Shown in pieces: positions 34,007 through 45,115 of a stretch of 64,000 nucleotides of DNA; positions within the stretch are counted from its first letter, which is position 1, and each line of letters opens with the position of its first letter. A program made the translations under genes and the position numbers. The notes under the pieces are model-generated. The model was given only the letters and a program-made list of their open reading frames with translations. It had not been told where the DNA came from and ran no database searches. Source of the stretch: Clusia tigrina (taxonomy: Eukaryota > Arthropoda > Insecta > Diptera > Clusiidae); the NCBI GenBank assembly GCA_920105625.2, contig OV050030.1:76299900-76363899 (forward strand). Direction: 5' to 3'.

Positions 34007-34530
34007 TTATTGATATTGAGCTGTGTGGATGGAGTCTTTAATAAGATGTATTGATGTGGCAGGTTGAATGTTACAGAGATTGCAAAGAGAGGTATGCATG
34101 TTTTCCATTAGGTGTTTATATATTAGTAGTGTGTGTCCCATTCTCAGCCGGCCATATTTATGGATATGAAGTTTTGGGCCATCAGCTGAAAATAAACTTT
34201 TGATTTTGTATGTTTTCAACGGCTTTAATTGTGGAAAGTGAATCTGTGCATATTGTGTTTGCCGCGTCAGGTGCGGTATGCATTAAAGTTAATCGATTAA
34301 TTCGGATTCAGCTGTAAATATAGAGCAATGGTGCATTAGACGTGCTAGCCATATTACTTCCAGATTTGCATTTATCACTGCATAGGCAGTGTCGGATGAG
34401 GTTTTAGATCCGTCCGTGTATATAAATAACCAGTTAGAATAGTTGTTAATTGTTTCTCGAAACTTTGTATCAGAGGATGTAGAGTTCTTAATGTTGTAAC
34501 CATTTTAAATAGGTTTTGAACATCCAGTTA
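34007..34530 (-). pseudogene. I-like element RNase H and C-terminal tail
   Basis: Minus-strand frames: LTTILTGYLYTRTDLK (YTDGSK position), TAYAVINANLEVIWLARLMHHCSIFTAESE, then after a gap IKSLFSADGPKLHIHKYGRLRMGHTLLIYKHLMENMHTSLCNLCNIQP. The last block resembles the conserved C terminus of I and related elements (RLRxGHT, CxxC). Much of the middle of RNase H is deleted or shifted. Confidence 0.7.
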
Positions 34531-34545
34531 CGGTTTGCAGGGTTG

Positions 34546-35846
34546 CCCAAATTCGACGGACCCATCTGGCAACGCCATAACTTTTGACAGAGATGTCAGA
34601 TCGCTTAATGACATACCGCGTTTGAAGCGTCAGTCCAAGCAGATTTTTACCATGGAACAATACACGCCACGCGAGCGCTCTGAAATAGTTGAAATTTACA
34701 TTCAACAGAAGAAGTCAATTGTGAAAACTCAACGTGCTTTTAAAAACTTAAAAAATGTGAGAAGTGCGCCTTCTAAGAACACCATTAAGCGTTTATACGA
34801 AAAATTTTCGACTGGTGAGGCTCTTTCTAATCCGAAGAGGCCAAATAAAAGTCGACCAAGGCGATCGGCCGAGAATATCGCTGCCGTACGAGCCACTGTT
34901 GAGAGGTCCCCAAGAACATCCCAAAAACGCCGTTCTCAGCAGTTGGGCATGGCTCGGTCCACTTTACAACGGATTATTCGCGTTGATTTGCATTTGTTCC
35001 CGTACAAAATTCAATTGACGCAAAGATTGTTGCCTGCGGACAAGCCTCGTCGATTGGAATGGGCCCAAAGAGTCATCGAAATGGCCGAAGATGACGAGCA
35101 ATTTTGGAACAAAATTATCATGTCCGATGAAGCCCATTTCACATTGAATGGGACCGTAAATAAGCAAAATTGCCATATTTACGCCACTGAAAATCCTCAG
35201 GAGATTCAAGAAGTGCCTCTTCATGACGAAAAAGTCACAGTTTGGTGCGGCGTTAGTGCGAAAACGGTCATTGGGCCGTTTTTCTTCCAAAATGAAAATG
35301 GCCATGCTGTTACCATCAACCAGGAGCGTTATCGCGACATGATGACCAATTTTGTGATGCCAATTATTCGTCGAAAGCGTATGAGGCAGTTCTGGTTTCA
35401 ACAAGACGGCGCTCCACCGCACACAAGTCGCATAACAATCGATTTTCTGAAGAATTTGTTTCCGGGCCGTTTGATGTCGAAAAGTGGTGATTTGGACTGG
35501 CCACCGCGTTCGCCCGATTTGACGCCGCCTGACTTCTTCTTGTGGGGATATTTGAAGTCAAAGGTTTACGTTAACAAGCCAAGGACCGTAGAAGAGCTCA
35601 AGGACAACATTCGTGAAGAAATAGCCGCTATTCCGGCCGAAATGTTGGCGAAAACGATGGAAAATGCTGCAAAAAGGGCACAATACGCCATCAACGCCAG
35701 AGCCGGCCATTTGAGAGATATCATATTCAAAAATTGATGTAAACAAATCTACTTGGAACAAATTAAATGATTAAGATTGCCAACCGCCAAATTTTTATTT
35801 TTTTCTTTGATTTTTTTAACAAAAACATGGGTCCGTCGAATTTGGG
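34546..35846 (+). mobile_element. Intact DD41D mariner-like transposon
   Basis: A 20-bp terminal inverted repeat (CCCAAATTCGACGGACCCAT at 34546-34565, reverse complement at 35827-35846) encloses one intact transposase gene. Size is about 1.3 kb. A flanking TA is not obvious at either end, so the exact tips may extend further or have decayed. It sits in the I-like element. Confidence 0.87.
34652..35737 (+). CDS. Mariner-like transposase, DD41D, apparently intact
   Basis: 361 codons, no internal stop. The ATG at 34652 (MEQYTPRERSEIVEIY) is preferred over an upstream in-frame ATG at 34535, which lies across the terminal repeat. Residues 1-115 form paired helix-turn-helix DNA-binding regions (KTQRAFKNLKN, TIKRLYEKF, RRSQQLGMARSTLQRI). 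The catalytic domain has Asp159 (IIMSDEAHF), Asp252 (WFQQDGAPPH) and Asp294 (SPDLTPPDFFLWGY), giving 41 residues between the last two Asp. Transposase binds the terminal repeats and moves the element by cut and paste in the nucleus. DD41D elements, which I recall include the tephritid rosa group, form a lineage apart from DD34D mariners. It differs clearly from the older DD41D pseudogenes at 9058 and 22696. Activity is possible but not shown. Confidence 0.93.
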   Translation: MEQYTPRERSEIVEIYIQQKKSIVKTQRAFKNLKNVRSAPSKNTIKRLYEKFSTGEALSNPKRPNKSRPRRSAENIAAVRATVERSPRTSQKRRSQQLGMARSTLQRIIRVDLHLFPYKIQLTQRLLPADKPRRLEWAQRVIEMAEDDEQFWNKIIMSDEAHFTLNGTVNKQNCHIYATENPQEIQEVPLHDEKVTVWCGVSAKTVIGPFFFQNENGHAVTINQERYRDMMTNFVMPIIRRKRMRQFWFQQDGAPPHTSRITIDFLKNLFPGRLMSKSGDLDWPPRSPDLTPPDFFLWGYLKSKVYVNKPRTVEELKDNIREEIAAIPAEMLAKTMENAAKRAQYAINARAGHLRDIIFKN

Positions 35847-35879
35847 ACATGTGTGATTTCTGATTTTACTAGTAGTTCT

Positions 35880-37206
35880 AATTTTCGTGCTGATGAGATT
35901 ATTCGATCAATTGTTGAAGGTAGTTTTGGTACCTTAGTTTAGGTACTTAGTGTTGATATTGCGTGGAAGCATCTAACCTTTGGGCATCATGATTTTGTGT
36001 GTCAGTATGGTAGTCTGAATTTTAAATCTATGGTCGATTGTCGGTAGTCTGGTTTCTGTTAAAATGTTGGTGATTGGTGTTCAACGGAAAGCACCGTATC
36101 GTGCAGCTGCATATAGTGCTGTATCGTGCAGCTGCATTAAGGACTCCCTGTATTGGTCGCGAATTTGTTTTTGAAGTATTTGCGTAGTTGTGGAGGGCAT
36201 AAACAATTTTAGAAACAATAATTGCTTTTACAACTTCTATTGTGACACTCCGATGTGTGTTGGAATGATAACTAGTTAGACATTTTATTAACTTTAACCA
36301 TTTTACTACGGCTTATTTAATATAGGTAATGTGCGAGGACCAGTTATAGTTATGACTGAATATTACTCCTAAAATTTTAAGGTGGTAAACAACGTCAAGT
36401 ATATGAGAGTTAATGGATAGATTCTTTGGGTAACAATTTCGCTTTCTGCAAACGTGAAGATATTTACTCTTGTCAATTGATGTTTTTGCTCCGTCGACCT
36501 GGCACCATATAATTTTTGGTTGAATTTGTGTTGTAATTGTGACCCGTCTTTGTATTTGGCAATTATATATAAATCGTCTGCGTAAATGCAGTGTTTAAAA
36601 AATGTCCAGATATTAAGTTATTGATGAATTCATATACGATTTGGAATAAAATTACAAGAAGTGGAGAGCCCTATTGTATTCCATTTTTTAGTGGGTATAG
36701 AATAAAATATACTGAGTCTACTCGTACCCTAATCTTCCTATTATAAGGATATTTTTTTACATACTTTATAATATTTTGTCCAACTTGCCAGCTGAGGAGT
36801 TGTTTTAAGATGGTATGCAGTCCAATTCTATCAAATGCCTTTTCGAAATCAACAGATATGATTGATATATGGTTTTTTGTAGAAAGAGGATATGAGATGT
36901 TGAAGTCTAGGAATAAAAGGACATCTTGGGTGCCTTTGTTACTTTTAAAAGCTTTTTGATTTTCATGTATATTTCTATTTAGAAACTAACTTTGCCATAA
37001 TTTTGTCAATTATTTTACTGGTGCAAGAAAGTATTGAGATAGGTCTACAAGTTTTAAGTTTAGTTTATGGTTTATAAATTTTCTCAAGAGTAACAACTGT
37101 TGCATTTTTCCATTCCTGTGGAATGATACCACTGTTAAAGACGTTATTGTATATTTGTAGAAGTTGTTTTTTAGCTGTAAGGGGTAAACTTTTCAGCATA
37201 GCGTAG
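35880..37206 (-). pseudogene. I-like element reverse transcriptase
   Basis: Minus-strand frames, with many breaks: ISVDFEKAFDRIGLHTILKQLLSWQVG near 36765-36870 (RT motif with first catalytic Asp), KNGIQxGSP-like loop near 36670, and CIYADDLYIIAKYKDG at about 36541-36593 (YADD active site). The element starts at 37206 within RT, so the endonuclease and ORF1 are absent. Confidence 0.75.
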
Positions 37207-38545
37207 CCCGATAACATGGAATTAATCCTCTTCTCCTACGGTGTCCCCGCTAATATACAAAGGTGTGGAAATTCCGATGAAGAAGACAGTCAAATATTTG
37301 TGTCTAACACTAGACAGGAAACTTACCTGTAAACCCAATTGAGGAAAAAGACAGCAATGCCAATATTGCTTTGTACACTTGTAAAAAAGCAGTCGGAATT
37401 AGGTGGGGATACCTCCACGAATTATGCACTTGATGTAAATTTCTGTAATCAGACCTATATTGTTATATGGAATACTGCTATGGTGGTCAGTCACTCAGAA
37501 ACAAAGCTATTTAAAGTTTCTGAGCAAGGTTCAACGAACAGCTTTTCTGTGCATTTCTGGTGCTTTAAGAACCACTCCAACTAAAGCATTAGAAGTGATA
37601 CTCAACCCACCTACATTAGAGCTGGTAGGGAAACAAATGGGCGCCGCATAAGCGCTGAGACTGAAATGCATGGCGTTATGGAATGATCGGCAGATTGGCC
37701 ACTCGACTATCGTGTACAATTGGAGTAGTTGTATCCAATACATCGACCACTCTATATCTAATATCTACTTTGATAGATACTTTAAGACACATATTCCGTC
37801 TAGAATGGAGTGGCAAACATTCATGCCATGGAGGAGCGGAGAACTGTATTTCTACACCGACGGATCCATGCTTGACGATAGATTCGGATTTGGAGTCCGT
37901 TTCCCCAACCATTGCAGTGTTTCAAGCAAAGGTCCTAGAGAGAGGCCATAACAAAAAACATAAATATCTATTCGGATAGCCAGGCGGCCATTAAGTCAGT
38001 GAACTCGGTGGCACTGAAATCAAAGATTGGTCAGGACTTTTTCAGGGTACGCTTAATATGGGTTCCGGGACATATTGATATTGAGGGGAACTGTAGGGCT
38101 GATGAGCTGGCCAGACGGGGTACCAAACTTCCTTTGCGTATAGATGGATTCATGGTTAGAATACCATTTGCCACATGTAAATTGATGTTGAAGGATAGGG
38201 TCGTGCATGATGCCAAAAAGCCTTGGCCAGACGAAGCCACTTGCTTAACGATAAGGCTATTGTGGCCGGAGCTTGATTGAATGAAATCTAGAGACTTGCT
38301 TGCCCTGTCGAGAGAACAGGTCGTGGTTTGTATAACTGGTCATTGACTATTCGGCAGGCATGCACTCAGGCTGGGAGTATTCTCTCATGATTATTGCAGA
38401 AGCTGTGGAGATGAGGAGCTGTGGAAAAGGCTTTCAACGCTCTTACGGAAGTGTTCGGTGCGAAGGTCAAACAAATCGTGCGCTTTAATAGGGATTCAAA
38501 ATGGTCCGAGTGAGTTGGTCTGTAGACCTGCTGCCACGATAACCT
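37207..38545 (+). pseudogene. LOA-like element C, RT end, RNase H and 3' end
   Basis: Continuation of 33304-33751. RT thumb: KQLSYLKFLSKVQRTAFLCISGALRTTPTKALEVILNPPTLEL across two frames. RNase H: ELYFYTDGSMLDDRFGFGV, FQAKVLE and IWVPGHIDIEGNCRADELARRGT, then the Cys-rich tail CRSCGDEE near 38400. The element ends at GCCACGATAACCTAACCTAA near 38545. Several frame changes (37640, 37915, 37990, 38285) inactivate it. Confidence 0.82.
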
Positions 38546-38553
38546 AACCTAAT

Positions 38554-38700
38554 TGCTGCTGCTACTATCATGATGTACACTCGGCTACGATCACCGTTAA
38601 ACTGCTGCTGCTACTATCACGATGTACACTCGGCTACGATCACTATTCAACTGCTGCTGCTACTATCACGATGTATGATCGGCTACGATCATTGTTCACC
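38554..38700. repeat. 49-bp tandem repeat, three copies
   Basis: Units start at 38554, 38603 and 38652, each TGCTGCTGCTACTATCA followed by GATGTA and CGGCTACGATCA with small changes. It directly follows the LOA-C 3' end, where LOA-type elements may carry tandem tails. Confidence 0.9.
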
Positions 38701-38801
38701 TGCGTCGATGTCAATTATGTGACGTCTGGCACGGACAAATAGAGCAAACCATAAAAGTATGCAACCATTTATGTTTCAATATGTATAATGATCTTCAGTT
38801 T

Positions 38802-38903
38802 TCAAGCATATGATATATAACATATTGTATATATAATATACTAGTTTTAGTGTCAAGCATATGGTATATAACATATTGTATAATTATATACTAGTTTATG
38901 TAT
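38802..38903. repeat. 51-bp direct repeat, two copies
   Basis: TCAAGCATATG(A/G)TATATAACATATTGTATA recurs at 38802 and 38853, each followed by ATATACTAGTTT. The surrounding 38720-39540 is otherwise AT-rich with no homology seen. Confidence 0.8.
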
Positions 38904-39539
38904 AAAAGTAAGAATGTTTACCATGGTTGGAATATTTTGTATGTAAATTTTTAATCGTGAAGAACGTTCATATAAATTTCAATCCTGAAAGCACCAAAAA
39001 TGAAGCAGAATAAAAATAAATTTATTAAAAATTCCAAATTGGATGTTGAAAATGCTAAAAGTATCATTTAATGGCAAAAGAATCGATCAAAATATGCACT
39101 CAAAATTTGTGTACTCATAAGATGCGGCTTGCTAAAACAAAAACTGCTGATACCAAATATCATTTAGCGGAGTAGTGACAGGCTACTGCGCTCGGTGCAA
39201 GCATGCAGGTCTTTCGAAACGCATGAAAAATGTTAGCTCCATTAGAGTCAGATGGGAAGATGTCAGTCAAACTTTTATGGAAGGTAAGTGTAAATTTATT
39301 AGTGATATGAAATGTTCTTAACTAAAAAGGATCAAGATAATGACAGCTAAAAACATTGTTTATATTTTAATTCATAGAATTCGAAGTGCAGTAATAATAA
39401 ACATTGTTCATAAAGATACAAAAAGCTTCTTGGAAGAGTGTTGTAATGTTTTCAACCTACACCTATCCTTAAGATAAATGCTATATTCTGCGAAGAGTTT
39501 CCAATTATTAAATATGATAAACAAGTTTGGGATTTAAAA

Positions 39540-40880
39540 TATATGCTTACAAAAAATGTCCGAGCTTATCAAAAAACTGATCTGGAAACATGATTTGAGG
39601 AAAACGTTCGAGATGTTGTGCTGAAAATATTCGATGAAATCTAGGAATGTGATAGTGGCTGGGCATTGTGTGCCATGTCAAACTAAACTATTATTATAAA
39701 CAAATTTACTTCTGAGCTTGGTTCATCATACTTACCGTTGCCGAAGCAAATTGTGATGAAGAAAGCATTCATAAATGTAAAAAATTATTGAGAATGCATG
39801 GTTTGCCTGGGTGGTGATATCAGCCCTGCGTGCTGCTTGATGACATTCTGATTGAATATCCTCATTACAAATATATATTGAATTTGACGCGGATCCAATT
39901 GCCAAAGACTATTAAGCAAATCCCACGCTTCGAGAAGCAAAATAACCTCTCAGTTAACGTCTACATCTTTAAAAAGATGAAGAAGGGACTCTTTGTGCTC
40001 CTAAAATATTTAAAAAAGAATAGAAATGAACAGCATGTAAATCTGCTGATAGGGCAGATTAAATATTATAAAGAGGATAAGGATGCTTGCGATGCTGATG
40101 ATGAGGAATCAGTCAGATATAACTTTGTATAGATAAAAAACGTAAGAACACTTCTATCAAATCAGGTGTCTGCACATAGAGAGGCCTAATATTTCTACAA
40201 CCGGTGTCTCTGCTACTTCCACACCAATACAACTGAAGCAGCATGTTGTCGAGTGCTGCAAAGTGAACAACTGTAAAATCAGGATGCCAATAGAGTAGGA
40301 AAAATATGCATGTTTTAAAAATTATAAAAATAAGGTTATGTCTCCAATTGTGATATGATATGCTGATTTGGAATATATTTCGGAGAAGATAGCTTCCCAA
40401 AATTCGTACCAGAAGCATATACCATATAGAGTAGGTTTTTGTATTCAATGTATGTACAACCCTACGCTTTCGTTTTATGAAAGCTATAGTGGTGGATACT
40501 GCATTCAATGATTTGTAAGCGAACTTCAGCAATTGGCTGAAGATGCTGAAACAGTTTTCCTTTGCCTTGTACCAATGGATAAATAGTCCATTGAACAAAA
40601 TCATAATTTTGGGCTAGTATTTGTGATATATGTAAAAAACAGTTTAGTTAGTCGGGATGAAAAAGTGCGTGACCATTGTCATTTAACGGGAATTTGTCGT
40701 GGACCGGCGCATGAGGAATGTAACATAAATTTCAAGATTCCTATTATTTTTCATAACCTCAGTGGTTAAGATTCACATTTCATTATTGAAAGTTTGGCTT
40801 TTGATTTAAAAGGGACGTATCGATCTCCTTACACAAAGAGTGCTACATCGATGAATGTGCCGCACTAAAGCATGAGAAAT
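39540..40880 (+). pseudogene. Polinton/Maverick-type DNA polymerase B, decayed N-terminal half
   Basis: Plus-strand pieces in shifting frames run in the order known for Polinton-like protein-primed polymerases. They are: ECDSGWAL near 39650; SSYLPLPKQIVMKKAFINVKN near 39725-39780; RFEKQNNLSVNVYIFKK and NRNEQHVNLLIG (39830-40132); RCLCYFHT near 40205; SPIVIYADLEYISEK-like exonuclease motif near 40345 after frame shifts; and [35 protein letters not shown] (about 40648-40765), a hallmark block. The polymerase catalytic motifs are absent because the sequence ends in AT repeats. Such enzymes replicate large self-synthesising DNA transposons. Many stops; inactive. No integrase, capsid or packaging gene is seen nearby. 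Confidence 0.75.
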
Positions 40881-41030
40881 CATGGGGGAACAATGGGCAA
40901 TCAGGCAAACAACATTGAATTGATTTGCTTAAAAAATCGTGCTTCATCAGACAGTCCTTCATATCAATTACGAAACAGCACTAAATGAAATAAAATAAAT
41001 GTAAAAAAATCTTGCTGCATTTATGTCGCA

Positions 41031-41103
<73 letters not shown>

Positions 41104-41254
41104 AATATCATGCGACATAAATGCAGCAAGATTTTTTACATTTATTTTATGTTTTAAGCAAATTGTTTTTTTTGTTTGTTTAAAAAATGTTTTTTTTGTT
41201 TGTTTTAAGCAAATCAATTCAATGTTGTTTGCCTAATTGCCCATTGTTCCCCAA
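40869..41254. repeat. AT-centred inverted repeat
   Basis: Outer arms 40869-40932 and 41207-41254 and inner arms about 40985-41034 and 41104-41150 are reverse complements, around an (AT)n centre (41035-41100). The stretch 40933-40984 differs from its counterpart, which instead has (GTTT)-rich sequence. It lies at the point where the polymerase remnant ends. Confidence 0.85.
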
Positions 41255-41546
<292 letters not shown>

Positions 41547-41668
41547 AATCATTGGGGAACAATGATATATAATAGATTAGATTAGATTTATATATGGGTG
41601 TTATACACTGCGACCTGAAAGATATATTGTGATGCCCCTATTTATTTGAAAGATGAGGATAGTCTCAT

Positions 41669-42600
41669 CTATAAATCTTCTTTCAGGTTAATTTCCGACA
41701 GGAATTCATATATTTTGGAGGAATCAAGATGAGGGATCTTGCTCATATCTAAGATATATTCTCCAAAACACCTGTGTCTATTGTGTGCCAATGGTTCGCA
41801 GTCTGTGATCAGCAGTGAGGTTTCGTCACTTTCTCCACAGAGACGACAGATGGCATCTGAAGATATACCCAACTTGTTCAAATGGTAGTTGAGTCTACAA
41901 TGCCTGCTTAAAATGCCTGTGATGACTCTTAATTTACTCCGAGGCATATTTATTAAGTCCTTAGCTCTTTTAGGATTAAAGTCTCCCAGAAGGGCTTTGG
42001 ACTGTCTTAATCCCGGAAGAGTTTTCCAGGTTTCACTTCTTTCCCATCTGTACACTTCTTCAGCAGACCTCCAATGGTATTGGATGATAGTCCACAGAAG
42101 GGTTCAGGGCGGTGTAAAGGAGAGGCCGCAGCCTTTCTAGATAAGCTATCAGTATTCTCATTTCCCTCTACTCCTATGTGGCCTGTTACCCACATTAGAG
42201 ATAACTTGATCATACTCTCTAGGGAGTTTAGTTTCCCAATTCAGTCCCACACAAGCTTAGACCTCACCAAGGGTGAGCTCAAACTCTTAAGTGCTGCTTG
42301 ACTATCAGATAGTATCACCATGTTTTCCCCCCGATACTACCTGTCAATGTTGATCTGGGCACAGCTTTCAATAGCGTGAATTTCCGCTTGAAAAATGCTT
42401 GGAAAAGAACCCATTGGTTCCCAGCAGTTGGTTCTAGGCCCAAATACTCCTGCCGCAGTTCCGTCCATTGTCTTAGAACCGTCAGTATACCATAAGAGGG
42501 AATTTTCTCTAATTTTATAAGTCTCAGTTAGACCTTTCCTTTCTTTTTTGCAACTCATCATTGTACTGTATTTGTGTGCAAAATGGAATTTTCTTGGCAT
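41669..42600 (-). pseudogene. LOA-B RNase H and Cys-rich tail
   Basis: 42600-42337: NSLLWYTDGSKTMDGTAAGVFG (first Asp) and FQAEIHAIESCAQINIDR (Glu). 42213-42007: LSLMWVTGHIGVEGNENTDSLSRKAA (His/Asp region). 42055-41669: AKDLINMPRSKLRVITGILSRHCRLNYHLNKLGISSDAICRLCGESDETSLLITDCEPL, the RNase H tail with CRLCGESDET. It needs at least three frames. Confidence 0.85.
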
Positions 42601-42693
42601 AAAATCTTTGTGAGATTTTAGAATACCGTATTCTTGAGCAGAATTTTTATCCCATATATTTGGGATTTAATTTGATTCTCTCGAAATAATTTC

Positions 42694-43985
42694 TTATATT
42701 CTGGTACGAGATGTCCTAGCAGAGTCTTGAATTACTAGATGTAAGGGTGTTAGATCTAGTATAACTTCCATTGCTGCTGTTGGGCAGGTTCGCAAAGCTA
42801 CAGTGATAACAAGGCACGCAAGGCCTTGTATTTTACTTAATGCAGATTCCGCTGTCTCAAGTCTGACTCTATTTGACCAGGCTACAAAGCCATATGTGAT
42901 GATTGGTCTCACCATCATGGTATACATCCAGCGAACGATTTTTGGGTCACATCCCCAAGTTTTACCAGCAAGCCGTCTACATATTATTAAGGAAGCTGTA
43001 GCTCTCTTGGTGGTTGCTGTCAAGTGAGCCTTCCACAATAACTTTTTGTCGGAAATGACTCCGAAGTATTTGGTCTCAGAGCTGATATCGAAATGTGTAC
43101 CATTTAGAAGAATAGGTTTCATATATGGTAGAGATCTTTTTCTAGTGAACGGCACAATGGTGGGCCTTGAGGCATTGATTTTCAATCCTGTTCCCCTGCA
43201 CCATTCACTAGCTGCTAATAAGCCCCTCTGGATAATATGACATAGAGTGGATTAAGATTTTTCTCTAGCTATTAGCACAATATCGTCCGCATATCCTTGA
43301 CATGATATGCCTAGATTTGTGAGTTTTACCAGAAGATCATCAACTACTATGCTTCACAAAATGGGTGATAATACCCCACCCTGCGGACATCCTTAATTGA
43401 CTTTGACTTTAACAGTTTTGTCACCTGCTTCAGCTTTAGTCACACTGTTGAGTAAAGCTCGTATCCAAATGGAAGTGGGATTATCTATTCCTCTCTTGTT
43501 AAAAGCCCTAATCTTATATTCATGAGGGGTGTTGTCAAAAGCCCCCTCAATATCGAGAAAGACACAAAGTGCTATTTCTTTTTTATCCAGTGCTGCCTGA
43601 ATAAAATCAGTCAGATGTTATAGTGCAGTATCAGTAGATTTTCCCGAAATATACGCAACTGACAAGGATGTAAAGATTTCCGTTTCAATATGGTATCAAG
43701 GAGATGTATATTAACTATTTTCTCCATTACTTTTAGTACAAAGAATGTCAAACTGATAGCACTAAAGGATTTGGGATGGGCCATATACTTCTTGCCTACC
43801 TTGGTGAAAAATACCACTTTAGCTGTGCACCATTGCTTCCGGTATCTACCCAAACGCAACACTTGCCCTAGTGATATTTACCAGGCGCGGAATCAGTGTC
43901 TCACCACTCCATTGGAGAAGGATCGGGAAAATACCATCCGCACCCGGCGATTTATATGGCTGAAAGAGCTGATGGCCCATCTCTA
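42694..43985 (-). pseudogene. LOA-B reverse transcriptase
   Basis: From about 43960: YKSPGADGIFPILLQ (RT start), a degraded middle, CQGYADDIVLIARE at about 43260-43310 (YADD active site), then 43185-42694: LLNGTHFDISSETKYFGVISDKKLLWKAHL, AGKTWGCDPKIVRWMYTMMVRPIITYG and SALSKIQGLACLVITVALRTCPTAAMEVILDLTPL. The order and the TWG block match LOA-type RT. Several stops between 43185 and 43900. Confidence 0.83.
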
Positions 43986-44288
43986 CCTCTCAGTAGTTAT
44001 AATTTGTTTCGCCACCTTCCAGCCAATCTTGCTTACTCTTCTAGGAAGAGCATTCATCTGCAAAAATGGCGGTAACTGGATCGAGCTCCCAGGAAAGTGC
44101 ACACGCAGCAAAAGGAGAGTGCGATCCTTTTCATCTGCCGTGAACGTCCTATCCTCAGATTTCAATGCCAGCTTTGTTTTTCACAAGAGCTCGATGGGGA
44201 CGTGCTACTTCAGGGGGCAACTCTACACTTTCACAAAAGGATCTAAAGCTAGTCCTATTGGCTTGTCTGATCTCTTTGTTATAGATCG

Positions 44289-44570
44289 TCAAGACTTTTT
44301 TATATTTTTCCCAGTCCCACGCTTAGCTAGATTGAATAGCCTCCGCACCTTAGTACGTCTAGTAGGCAGACTAGAGTTCCACCAAGGAACATTCCTGCTG
44401 TTTTTCTTTGTTCTTAGAGGACAAGATAAAGCATAGGATTCGGAAATGATTTCATTCAGCTCATTGACACCCTCCTCTAGCTCCACCGGATTTTTATATA
44501 TTCCTTGGATGTTTGAGGATGAGAGTAGTGAATGCAATGAACTATCGAATAATTCCCAGTTAGTATACAT
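44289..44570 (-). pseudogene. LOA-B linker between endonuclease and RT
   Basis: YTNWELFDSSLHSLLSS, LEEGVNELNEIISESYALSCPLRT and NVPWWNSSLPTRRTKVRRLFNLAKRGT: the connecting segment with the PWWN motif common in LOA and R1 ORF2. It begins just below the copia insertion (target GAACT at 44616-44620). Confidence 0.8.
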
Positions 44571-44620
44571 AGTATTTCTAAAAACTACCGTTTTTGTGAC
44601 GATACCTCCTATATCGAACT

Positions 44621-44795
44621 TGATAAAACTAGACCGAAAGGTTTGAGTGTTTGTAGAGAACTAACTTTATTAATAGTATACATATGTTTGTACATGTAGC
44701 ATGTGTGTACTTAAGTAAAGAAGTATTGGAAGTAAATACAGTAGAAGTATTGGAGGTAAACACAGTGGGATATAATGTGATAAATATTCTTAACA
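44621..44795 (-). repeat. Copia 3' LTR
   Basis: 175 bp; 172 positions match the 5' LTR. Differences lie near 44650, 44713 and 44789. Confidence 0.95.
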
Positions 44796-44856
44796 CTCAA
44801 ACTTTTATCATACATTTCATTTTAATTTCAAAATTTTAAATAAAAAAAAAATCTTT

Positions 44857-45115
44857 TCAATATATAATATTCATGAGTTGTCTAAAACGCACAAATTTTT
44901 CTTTTACTAAGGGCTTTGTAAAAATATCTGCCACTTGCTGATTTGATGAAACATAATTAATATTAAACAGATTGTTTTCATATTCTTCTCTAATAAAATT
45001 AAATTTTACATCAATATGTTTTGTTCGCTTATGATATTCTGGATTTTTAATTAATCGAATAGCTCCTTGATTGTCCATATTCAGATTAGTCTCTGGGTAT
45101 TCGTCAGGAAGTATA
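44857..45115 (-). pseudogene. Copia RNase H C-terminal end
   Basis: MDNQGAIRLIKNPEYHKRTKHIDVKFNFIREEYENN and NINYVSSNQQVADIFTKPLVKEKFVRFRQLM, the normal end of copia RNase H. It is separated from the RT frame (45116) by a frame change in an A/T-rich run at 45110-45135. Confidence 0.87.

Larger units (their letters stand above)
21253..34785. repeat. 13.6-kb tandem duplication, unit 2
   Basis: Second copy of 7612-21237. Differences seen include a 10-bp deletion near 21309, 10 extra bp near 22226, a 78-bp in-frame deletion near 24494, one extra G near 25087, a longer AT microsatellite near 26690, one extra C near 30134, a small deletion near 30750 and a shorter (ATT)n near 33775. Otherwise the copies look nearly identical. 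Confidence 0.93.
33752..37206 (-). mobile_element. I-like non-LTR retrotransposon, 5'-truncated
   Basis: Minus-strand element with a (TAA)n-type tail (ATT run at about 33759-33793), an I-clade C-terminal signature (34219-34007), a damaged RNase H, then a mariner insertion (about 34546-35846) and RT up to 37206. It is flanked by an 8-bp direct repeat CCCGATAA. 5' truncation inside RT is typical of target-primed reverse transcription. Confidence 0.82.

Noticed and set aside
35847..35870. TA target duplication for the intact mariner
   Set aside because: No TA directly flanks the 20-bp terminal repeats at equal distances on both sides, so I did not claim one.
36061..36165. Host exon candidates between transposon fragments
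   Set aside because: The sequence falls inside the I-like RT region and shows no splice-bounded coding pattern.
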